A stretch of 64,000 bases of DNA, from assembly GCA_964023205.1 (NCBI GenBank), contig OZ026845.1, forward strand, positions 1,498,001-1,562,000, read 5' to 3'. The DNA is from Lutraria lutraria (lineage: Eukaryota; Mollusca; Bivalvia; Venerida; Mactridae). Positions within the stretch are counted from its first letter, which is position 1, and each line of letters starts with the position of its first letter. Below are positions 25,301 to 37,300 of the stretch, in pieces. Under the pieces are notes generated by a model. That model was not told the origin of the DNA. It ran no database searches and was given only the letters and a program-made list of their open reading frames with translations. A program made the translations under genes and the position numbers.

Positions 25301-28300
25301 ACAACAATCGATCGAATAATAAACAGGGAACCAGACTATAGTTGCATAACTATGCATTTAATATAACTTTGTCATTTTTAATGGGTTCACCTTTCCCCTC
25401 CATAGTTCACTGTCTCCACCAAATTGACCGGAATCCACACTGAACTGTATGGTAGAGCAAACGACTATGAATGGTTCTACATAACCCAAAAAACATCGTG
25501 TTTTTATTTGTATTTGTAATTCAGCTTGTGTGGATGAATCCCCGTCGGGTAGTGTTAAGTTCCAATGAGCGACGAGTAATTGACGACACACGTTTGAGCA
25601 TAGAGCGTCCATTAGTCAAAAGTTGGGACCTGCATATCAGAAACGTACAGACACGTGACGCGGGGGAATACACGTGCCAAATCAATACAGATCCCATACA
25701 GATCAAGAGAATTCGTCTGACAGTCCATGGTAATTATTTGATAATACAAGCTTTCTTATTACGAAGAACACCCAACTATGAATTCTATCCGTCTTAATGC
25801 TCCGCGTCTGAGCATGCGCAATGTGTTCTAAGTCGTTCTTCGAAACTAAGAAGTTAGAACGCTGGTGTAACAAGCTCCCCCCTTTTCAGGTTACCCCCCC
25901 CCCCCGGTAACTTAAAAACTTTTCAGATTACCCCCGGGAATTTGAAAACGTTTTTAAGTAACCGGGAGGGATACAATTAAAACGTTTTGAGATTACCCCC
26001 TCAATTTTCAAATGCCCTAACCTGAAATATAAACGTTTTCGCCACGAAGAATCAATATAGGGAGGGGGCGTTTGAAAACGTTTTCAAGTAACCGGGGAGG
26101 GATTAATAAAACGGGGGAGGAAGTTTGAAAACGTTTTAATGTTACCGGGACCGGTACTTTGAAAACGTTTTAAAGTTACCGGAGGGGGGAGGGTGTAACC
26201 TGAAAAGGGGGGAGCTTGAAAACGTTACACCGGTTTTACAATAGTATTCTATTAAGATAAGAAAGTCAAAGAGCAATGTCATGTATTGGATAAGCAAGTG
26301 CTGTCAGCTCTAAGGCTTGTTTAAAACACTTTATATTCACATTTTAAATGATTGAATGATATTTCGTCATTTCGTGTTATCACTGTACGAAATTTTTATA
26401 TTTGCATGTAACAAATGGATTATCATTTAGTAATTAAAAAGATACATAAACTGTCATATTAATATTAACTATGGAATCCATAATAAAAAAATAACGAACA
26501 ATTTTAGCTAAGCTTATTCCTGGTGCCATAAGATATCACATTTAGTGACGTTTTTGACAATACGTAGTAATATGTGCTAACTGTGCTAAATAGCGCACAC
26601 AAAGCACCTGCTAACCTTTGAACGAATTACAAATAAAACAGTCACGTGCACTGTACCTGTATGTTTCCTACAAAAGCAGTTGGATTTACTTGACACAGAA
26701 TTATTAAAGAACATTAATGTAATAATGTTAGTGTTTCCTACAATTAGAATCCTTCCATCATTTTATCATTATGCCTCGTGACCTTTAAGACTAAAAGGGA
26801 GTTTTGATGATTCGAACACTTTGACCTTTTGTTCTGAAACTTGACCCCAGAATACCCTAAATCAACATAATGGACCCCTTTGATTATAATACTAGTAATC
26901 AGTAGGTCAAAGGTCAATGTATCCTTTTTAATGAAAACAGTTCAATAACCGTCTATATCTTCGAAGTACAAACATGTACTGATTTTACCATCTTCACAAT
27001 CGACTGATACTCACATGATTCTGAAAGGCGATCATGGTATAGTATTTTACAACTTTAAAGTTCACAACAATTAACTGATCTTTTGGTGGCGTTTCTAGGT
27101 AATCTCTCCTTCGACTGGTTGTTATAATGATTGTTGGGACCTTCGTAGTCCAGAGGTCATTGTCTGTGAACAGTAATTACTACCACCCTCCCTCTCTCAT
27201 CGCTGTGAGTTTTAATCCCGCACAGAAACAGACAAACTTCACATAGTCGTCTAGCAAACTTACAGTGTTATACTGTGATATCCATCCAACGTTAAAGCTG
27301 GGAAAGTTCCCATGTTACCCTAGCTGTTGCTGCAAAATTAAACATCAGAGAAAAATAACAAATGTACAGTCAAACCTGTGAATAAAGGTCATCCTTAGGA
27401 AAGTCAAAATGTAGCCTTTTTGACGGTGTTCTTTATTCGGAAGTAATTTTGTTCTCAATAATCACTGACGGTTTTTTAATTTGACCTTTTTCCACAAGAT
27501 AACCTTTATTCGGAGGTGACCACTAACACAGATTTGACCGTATTATAATTATACTATTTTGATCTTAGTTCCAGCACATATTGATAATGAGGCATCTAGT
27601 GAGAACATCACTGTTAGGGAAGGTGAAACCGTCAAACTGCAATGTGTAGCATCAGGTATACCAGAACCGGAAATCACGTGGTTCAGAAATACACCACAAA
27701 CCAATCAGACACGACAACGTGAGTATGCTATTAGTTACAATTTTACCCGAACAATTACGATAATAGCCGAATCAATTTACGGTATTTGCCGAGCTTAAGC
27801 GGACGTTAAATTCGTCAATTTAAGTTAAGCTCCACTATAATTATGTTCGTAGTAAATGTATTATCTAATATTGTCAATATTGTCATGTGTGTATCAGTCA
27901 GACCAAATTTGATATAATTATCAAATTGTTCGATTCAATAAGAAATATTTTTCATCTCAATCCATTAGTAAAACAAATAAGGGCCGTAGGAACGTGGGTT
28001 GTCCGAGTAAGTTCGCCTGTAATGGTATACATGTAATTTTAAAAGGGGCTATAACTGGTTCCCCCATAGTCAGACAAAAGCTAACTTTTTCACAGTTTAC
28101 AGTTTTATTTTCAATAAACCAGAAGGTCATACTAGACCCACGTGGCAATTATTTACAAGAACATACATGCATGAATGACGGTTGTTATAAAGCAATTTAG
28201 CAAATGCAAATGATATACACTAATTTAGTATAGGTTACTGGATCAACGTCACCCCAAATCTGAAATGGCTTCCTACGGGCCTTCAAATAATGATATTGTT

Positions 28301-31300
28301 ATGAAGTACCACACGGGGTACTGTATCAGCTTCTGGGCACAATGCTAGTTTCCTGATAGAACCACGCAGAGGTCGTGAGTACAATACCCTTTACTCCACA
28401 ATACACTATTAAATAAGTACTGTCGAAAGACGCGGATTCAAGAGTGGTTCAAACATTCTTTTCATGGTAGCTCGAGCGATAATCAAATGTTCAAGATGTC
28501 AAGAAAATACAAAATGCCGAGAAACGGAATATGAAAGTGGAATAGCTGACAATGGATCGGTTTTACGATGTTGTAAATCCAAGTTGAAACATGTTAATGC
28601 ACAGATTTTCTTCTTCAAATTAAATGTCACAAGCTCTATTGAATTTTGTCGGGATACATATGTGATTTGGTTAACTCTAGTTGTATGGAAGAAATCAAAC
28701 AGAATTATCTTTGTGAATCATACGTGAAATATCCGAGTGCAAGGAAAACAAATTCGGCAAAAAAAACGAACGTCAATAATAACACAACAATAAATATTTA
28801 CATAACGACAACGCATAAACAAGAACAAGACTATGATAATACATAAACAATAACAAGTCAATAACAACACATAAACAAGAACAAGACTATAACAACACAT
28901 AGACAAGAACAAGACTATAACAACACATAAACAACAACAAAACTACGACAATACATGAACAACAACATATTAACATCAACATATGAACAACAAGGCAAGA
29001 ACAACAACACGTCTACGAAAACACAACAACAACGAAAACACATAGACAAAAAAGACAACAATATCAACCGACAAAGCAAGACTAAAAATTAATTAAAATA
29101 AATTGACAAGTGTTTGACATGCATACATTTTCTTAACGTACAAGTATAAAATACATTCAACCATCATTTTATACTCCGTCTATCAAAAAACACTTCAAAG
29201 TCGGAAGTCTTCGGTCGAAGTATGCAAATTCTGTGTAGAAAGTGACTTGGTCCTGAATCACGACAGTAATAACTTCATAAGGGGCCACCGACATCGTGTA
29301 GAAATAACCTCTGACTAGTAATCACTAGTCCCTCATGGCTGTCAATTCGAATAAAGTTGAAATTCACACGTGCGGAAGCTGTCCAGTAAGTTTCTGGACG
29401 GTCGGTGGTTCTACCCAGGTGCAAGCTCGTGGATTTCACCAACCATTAAAGCTGGAGAAGTATATACTTTAGTAAAAAAATAAACTTGTGACAATTTTAG
29501 TCAATGTATGGCTTACAAGCGATAAAATAATATAAACAATACAAAGCACATGTTAGGGATGAACTAAGTCTATTTTATCTGCATTAAAAATTGTGTTGGC
29601 TTTCTTCGCCCCAATCGCTTTGATAAATCTTCGTGTTTGTATTTAGTTAAAGAATTCATTAATAGCTCTTAGTTTATTTGCTGCAGATGTATTTCAAAAT
29701 GGTGAGTGATATTCGAATGCTATAATTTAAAATTCTTCATACTGGCTTTATATCAGATTTTGTACTTGAAATATTTAGCTTTTGTAACTATTTATCAGTC
29801 AAATATTTCTTAGTTTTTTTTTCTAAAAAGTTTCTGTTATAAAATAAGCATTAATTCAGCAAATGTGTGTAAGTACGGCATGGCTTTTTATTTACGATTT
29901 GCATCTTATTTACATAATACTTTGCATCTTATTTGCATAATAATCTAGCAAAACTCCTCGGCAAACTCATTACTTTTACATTTGATCTCACATATGCATT
30001 TTCACTGTGTCAACCTGACATTTGATCACGTGGTGAATCAATCGTAACTACTCGGGCGTCTCCGTAACTGAGAAATACGCACTTTTCTTTATACAAACGC
30101 CGATTGGTGGTGAATAATTGATGTTTCGGGGATGCATTAAAAACCTACAAACCCGTATCTAGTTCTCAGCATTAAAATATTTGATTTGTGATAAATCTAT
30201 AATTATTCTTTGCGTATCAATTATTTTAATATCATGGTCGGTCAGCCATAAATTACATAGTACAAATGTACATTTTTTGGTATTTAAAGCCCCATCAGCT
30301 TTTTGGATGTTAGAATTATAAGTAGGTCTCATTTTACCTAGAGAGATGTCTTATCAGTAAAACTGACTTTTACTTGCAATAAAAACATTCCGTATTTTTC
30401 TTTTTTAATCACGAAGTACATACAGAAATGTAGCACAGCATTTTGTCAATGGTATTGAAAAAAAATATAAGGAAAAGCATCTGACAATATTTTACGAATT
30501 GTGGCATTATGTAAATTTTGAGCAAATGAAATATATTTCTGTATTACTAAATTTAAAAAGCTAATGGGCCTTAAAGTTCAAGAAATCACTTCTTGTTGGT
30601 TAATATCTTAAACTACATCTAGTCACGTATTGTTAACAGTATAATTCGGGATTCCTAGTACATGTACCGAACACATAAGCTGTTAAAGAACTCTTTACAT
30701 TGAATTAAAGACACTTTCCTGTCAAGAAAAGAGAGTGAGAAAAAGACTTACAAATGAATGGCTAATTCTCAGCCACTAAGTCAGTGACGGGAACCAAGAA
30801 AGACTCGCGTCTTATCCTGAAGACACTGAGCAATTAAGTAGACAACCATTTGATGTATTATTTAGAGCAGTGCACATTGAGACCCCCAGCAATGCCGCAA
30901 TGTATCACGGGATTGCAATATGTCAACTTGAGCAAACAATCAAAGTACTAAAATCCGGTAATCGATTTGTCAGAAATATTCAGCTTTCTTGTAGAGTATC
31001 AGAGGGTTCGATATTAATCATAAGTTAATCATAGGAATGATATAAGAAAGGTCTAGGTCGAAGTGAATGTTGTTAGCAATGAGAAATGTCTCTGTTGTAA
31101 TATTTGTTGCGATCTTTGGATTGATAGGTCAAAGAGAATCCGAAAAAAAGAACTTCGCTGCATTTTCTCAGACAAATTGGTTCCTACACGAAACCTTTGC
31201 ATCATAAAATATACGCATTTTCAATATATCAACTTAAAAACCATTGATAAAAATATTGATACATGTATATATTTTTGTCACTAAAATTGATAACAGAATG

Positions 31301-34300
31301 TAGACTGATTTGGGGAAATGGTTTTAAAAAGCAGAAAAAATGCGCATGTTGTTCCCTTGAAAAATTTTCTTCAATTCGTATTTCGCTAAACAAACGTTTT
31401 CTTTTTGGAGGTTTTCATAATTTTGTTCTTACGTCTTCGACCATTTAGTTAAGTGACGCGAACATCGTTTATTACCACGAACGGTAAAAACAGCAGCACA
31501 TAAACGGAACTTTTACTTCCATATATGTCTCTCTGTTTCCTCTTTCATATCATGTAGCGAACAGTTTCAATTTCTCGGATTCTGTCGTTCAATTATAGAC
31601 TCAAGTAAAGATGATAAAAGTTAGGGACGGCCTGTCACACTTGATTTATTGTCAGAAAGATTCCGGCCTGCTTGATTAATTGCTCGCTTTGTCAGGAGTC
31701 AGAACGATATTCTCGTTTTATTACCGAAACGTCGATATTACATTAAACCATAATCAAACATCACATTATGATTCTATAATTGAACTTAAATCTCCTAAAA
31801 ATTGGTGTCTTCTTTTTTCTCCAAATTACGAAACTCTCTAAAAGAGAGGTACAAATGTCATATGAATTATTAATTTCTGAGTCATGAGTGTTAATATGCA
31901 AGCGATCATTTTCTCTGTAAAATGTCAATATCAAGACATGAATCACTTGACTATAATATAATATGACACATTTGACAACATACATAACGCATTATTAAAA
32001 CGGAAATAAATAAAAGTCCAGCATATTTCAGCGTGAAGTATATGTATATATTTAATGTCCAGTTTGTAGACTGACGACGCCAAACTCACATAAATGGTCA
32101 AAACAACACTAAGACATGTGATCAATATTGTCTTTGATTAAGGCAGAAAAATAAGCATGTATATGGTAACCCGATCCGACCTAATTTTGGCACCAACTAT
32201 AAGGTTTCTAACTGCATAATCCAAAGTACGAAAAAATTAGGGGACGAATCGTACCCCCAAAGTACAAAAAAGATATGTTTATAAAAAAGAAATATCAAAA
32301 CAGTTTTGCGACCAGCATAATCCTTTTTTGTCAAAGAAACAGGTGAGGTGTGCATCCGGGTGCTTTACACCGAGCACGATACAGACCCAGGAAAACTGTT
32401 TGAAAAGAGTATGGATATAGATGATCTTCTCTCCCTTTTGTATGGGGCGGCTCTGAAATAACCATAATGAAGTGTCAAATGGTCCATTTATAACAGATAA
32501 ACAAACAAACTAATTTATAAATGATAACTTTTATCTAACGTTCTTTTCACGCCAATTTTGAAGCTACACTCTATCTGAAAAAGTAATGGGCTGTTTTTTT
32601 TTTTGGGGGGGGGACAAAAACACGGGAAAATGGTCGAAAAACTGTTATTTATTCATTTGATTATACTGTTATAAACTTTAGGGTCAGCCCTCCCTGTAGT
32701 ATCGGTCGGGACTTAACTTGAATGTATTTTTCCTTACCATACATTGTACACGAATTATTCGTTACTAAGAATGATAAATGAGAATTTCAAGATCAATAAA
32801 ATATTAGTTGTTCTTTTTAAAGATCAAAGTAGACTGGGACAGTGTGACAAAATAGATTAACTAAACAGTGATCAGTCAAACCTGTGAACAAGAGCCATCC
32901 TTTGGAAAGACAAAAGGTGGTCTTTATTTTATTGACACATGACCTTTATTCGGAGGTCATTTGGTTCTGAATACTAGTAATCAATGACGGGTTTTAAAAG
33001 AACGGCCTTTATTCACAGGGTGGCCTTTATTCACGGGGCGGCCTTTATTCAGAGGTAGCCGCTAACACAGGTTTGACTGTATATGTTAAGCTGTGGAGAT
33101 GTTAAAGGGGCATGCCCTGGAACTGAAGCGTCTCAAATAGCAATCAAATTGGTATCATTTTAATGCCTAAATCAATTAATGAAAGCCCTGTAAAATATTT
33201 ACAAAACATCCCACTAGTTTACTCAAAATATACAATTCAAGATTTACCAAACCTGCCGATTTCGGCCTCAGAAATTATTCGTCATTTTCACAACTCGACC
33301 CTTTCGGTATGTGTCAAAACCGAAAATATCGCGGAAAAAATGTCAACAAACTGAAATGGTAAGTACTTCTCATGTTATGTTCACTTGAAAGGTAGTGCAC
33401 ATGCTCAGTTAAACTCTCAGACGTATCGGAAATATCGTTGTCGTCAATAAAAGGCTGTAAGCCTTTTATTCAAACTGACATACAAATACCGAAGCGCGCG
33501 TTATAGGGTCATTTTTGAGCGGACATTCTTCTTTGACTTTTAGGTAATAATTGGTTTTACAAGTGACAAACGCTTTTATGGTGTACGAAAAAAAAGACCC
33601 AGCAGTTCCTGGGCATGCCCCTTTAATAGTTTCAGTTTCTCTGGCAGACATGGTCCAACAAATTTATTATATTTCAGAAGTTTTTAAGTTCTTTGGCTTC
33701 ATATCAATAATATTGGTCAAGTAACTTTATATTATACACAATTCAAAAAAGTTTCGTTGGCTAAACTTTTTCCAATCTTTTGATAATGCTTTCAAAATTT
33801 CATATTCTTCCGAAATATCTCAAACAATTTATGAAAACCATTACAGTCAATGTTTGTTAGACGTAGACACAAAGATACAGTATTGTGCCATTTTCTTTTT
33901 ATGCTTACAAGACAAAGCGAGATGATTGTGGTATGTTACAATACATACATGACTCATGCAATAAGTGTAATGGTGTTTGGAGTCAAATTCTGATTTATTG
34001 CCGTTTTTGGTTACTATTGAAACATTTCATATAGAAAAACAAAATTCTTTGTCAAACCCTGAAGTATAAGATTCACTGAAGTCTGATGTCTTCCTTAAAA
34101 AATTGGGCAGTTTAGTCAGGGGGAAACACGGGGAAATAAAGTTTCCTTTTAAAAAGGAAAGGCTTGGCTGGTTGTTGCTGATAAAAGTTAGTTCTGATAC
34201 CATAACTAAATTGGTTCATTTTATTTCGTCTTGTTGACCATTTTAGTTATGGAATTGTCCTCTTTCAAAGTCAACAGGTAGTCTGAAACATCGGTATATT

Positions 34301-37300
34301 TTTCTATTTATAGATTTTCCTATAATTCATCGTACTGTACACAAGTTTTAAATTGCATCAGAGAAAGCGTTTCGCAAGTTAAATTATAGTAGGGGTGTAT
34401 TTCATCAATTAATTAATCCTCCGCTTATTACCTTCAGCAATTATGTTGATAATTAAACAAAGAGCTAGAAAAGTAAAAACAATTGAGACTGCGTTAATAT
34501 ATCTTATCTTTTCGTGCCTTAACGGTTGATTGAACATGCCGATTTATAGTGAAACACCCCGATTTTACAATGAAATCGCAAATGTGTACATCAAGATCAC
34601 GTGACAAAATTATTGGCGGCAATAGCGTTTCGCAGGTTTCATTATAGAAGGGGCTTCCTTAAATTCTCTTGAACAATCCTCCGCTAATATGTCTTTCAGT
34701 AATAATTAAAATAATTGATTTAAATATATTGTACATAGTAACAGAAAAAATAGACAGTTTTAAAATGTGTACCTTAACGTGTAATTAATGTTAATAGAAC
34801 AAACCAATCTTTAGTGAAACACCCTGATTTCATAATAGACTAGCACAGTGAAGTTGGTACACTCAAGTCATGTGATACCGATTCACACAGTAAGCGTAAA
34901 CCAATCACCGGACTGTTAACATATAGCTCTCAGCCAATCGCCGGACTCTTAACATTTTTGTGCACTTGTACCCAGCTTTCGCATTGCATCTACCAGCATC
35001 TAGGGAACAAACGTAACCGAAAACAATACATAGGCTTGGAGCCGTAGCTCCAAGCCAAAAAGCAGGTCATAATCTCGGGCTATCTTAGCAAAACAATAAT
35101 ATGATGGTAGCTATACTCATAATTGTGCCCTACAGTACGTATATTGTAACTCAGACATGGATGCGTACAATATATACATATAGTTCAGGCATCAAGATTT
35201 CTTTTAAAAATGCGTTTTACTTTGTCACCCATGGAATATATTTTGAAGCGGGATTAATTGAAATTTTATTGATAGTTAATTGAAATTAAAATAGAATGTT
35301 TGACAACAGAAAACTCTTTGGGTTAATGAAAGTTAATTTGTTCCGGTTTGACTCAGAATTCAAATCCTCAAACTGAATCGTTTAAAATGTCACCTTGATC
35401 AGAAAAGCACGTGACTGCTTTCTAAAAGGTCGTGATCCCGGATGAGACACGTTCTTCAATATGATTGTGTAAATAATTTGAATAAACAAAGTACTGAAAG
35501 TACTCATGGAAACTGAACTTACATAGACTTCTACTGCTACACTATAAAACAATTGCATGGCGGATGTAGAAATACGTAGTACTTTGGTCGGCATCAAAAT
35601 TCATGCGCGTCAAGTGAGTGACGGCTATGCAAAGCTGTAATATCTTTTAGTTTCCAAAAACTGTATGTATGAAGGCATTGGTCTACCCAAGATTCGAACA
35701 TTATAACATCATATAATGGTGTAAGTAACGGATGTCACCCGGAAGTTGTGGTTAATGTCAGCGGTCTGCTGCTAAAACCCAATAAAAACAATCGTGTTAG
35801 AGGTTTTTTCCACCGATCCTAATTTTTGGCGCCGACTTTATACTTTAAAACAGCGAAATCCAAAGTACGAACATAGTATAAGTCGAATCTTCTTAGTACG
35901 AAAGGTATGCATTGAAAATATAGAAAAGACACGTTTTTTAACCTCCCTTCTCCCTTTGTTTTGTTCAAGTTACCGTAAGGCCTGCTTACTTATAGGACAA
36001 AATACAACATGAAGCAAAACAATTAATAAAACATCATATTCTATATAGTGCCCTTCTTGTATAAAACGATATTAAAATATTTCTTATAAAAGCTATCTTG
36101 TGTCAATTTACTTTTTAATGAATGGCTAGACACCACAAAAAATAACTTAACTTCAACTAACCTTTAATTTGGACTTCTTTCTGAAAGTATAATTGCCATC
36201 TGCTTAGCGAAAAATTCATTTCTTACCCAATTTGTTTAAGACAAAGCGCCATAAAGCTTCTACATCTTACCCTAGATTCTTATTACATCGTCTTGTGTGA
36301 GAGAATTGTTTAATAACAACTTTGGTTAACCTATAGTCTTGAACCAATTATTTATAAATTATAAAGAACAAAGCGTGATGACTTCGGAGGCATTCACCGT
36401 GCTATTATTTTATAAACAAACCATGTACACACAAAAATGTATATAGTACGACTTTAATTTACGGCGAGTTACTGCGTTAGTGGACTGATATTATAATTAC
36501 ACTACGGCGTAATAATCAGAAAATCTTTACCATAAAACTAGATCATTTATTGTTTGTATAAACATTGGCACAAATCTAACTCAGACATTGACGGCAGACA
36601 TTTTCAATCTGTTCGATTTTCCATTTACAATTTCCAGAGAATAAGATCACGAAATAATAAAGCAAGTTGCTGTTACTTGCTTACAACCAATTTAACATAA
36701 TTCATAATTTGGCTCCCGCCGCCTTACGCTGCCGTTGAACGAAAGCGCTAAAGCACAGTTGAACGGTAACCGGAATGATATTACAAAGAGGGACAACTGC
36801 GTTAGTTGATGGGGTAAACTGGTTGCAGTGGACCAAAAGTTGTACACACAAGTCAACGGGAACCAGTTTATGGATGGGGCTAATTACCTTTTTACGGAAA
36901 CACGGCGTATTTTGATTCCGTAGACAACTACTAACGTGGCTTCTGACTGACACAGTCAAACATAAATGACACATCATGCTCTGACATTGAAACTGTTTAA
37001 ATATTTATGAGATTCACAGATTTCCGTGTCTGTTGACGGCGTATCAATTTACCCTCATGATTGTCTTTTTATACACTCGCTAAACAACGAAATTGAATTA
37101 AAATTGCAAATTGAAAACTTACTATGTAATTTATTTTGTGTTCACATCGATTCATCTTCTTGTGTTTTGCGACATGAAATTTGTACAGTAAACCCCATAC
37201 CATCCAGATGAGTCCCGTTCGAAAAGAGAAAAATGTATATGTATACTCGTACATGCATATCTTTTACAAGGCCGAGCAAAGTATTAGAAAACATTTTTTT

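Noticed and set aside
33163..33354. 63-residue frame
   Set aside because: Lies entirely within the TTAA-flanked MITE; kept only as an exonisation question.
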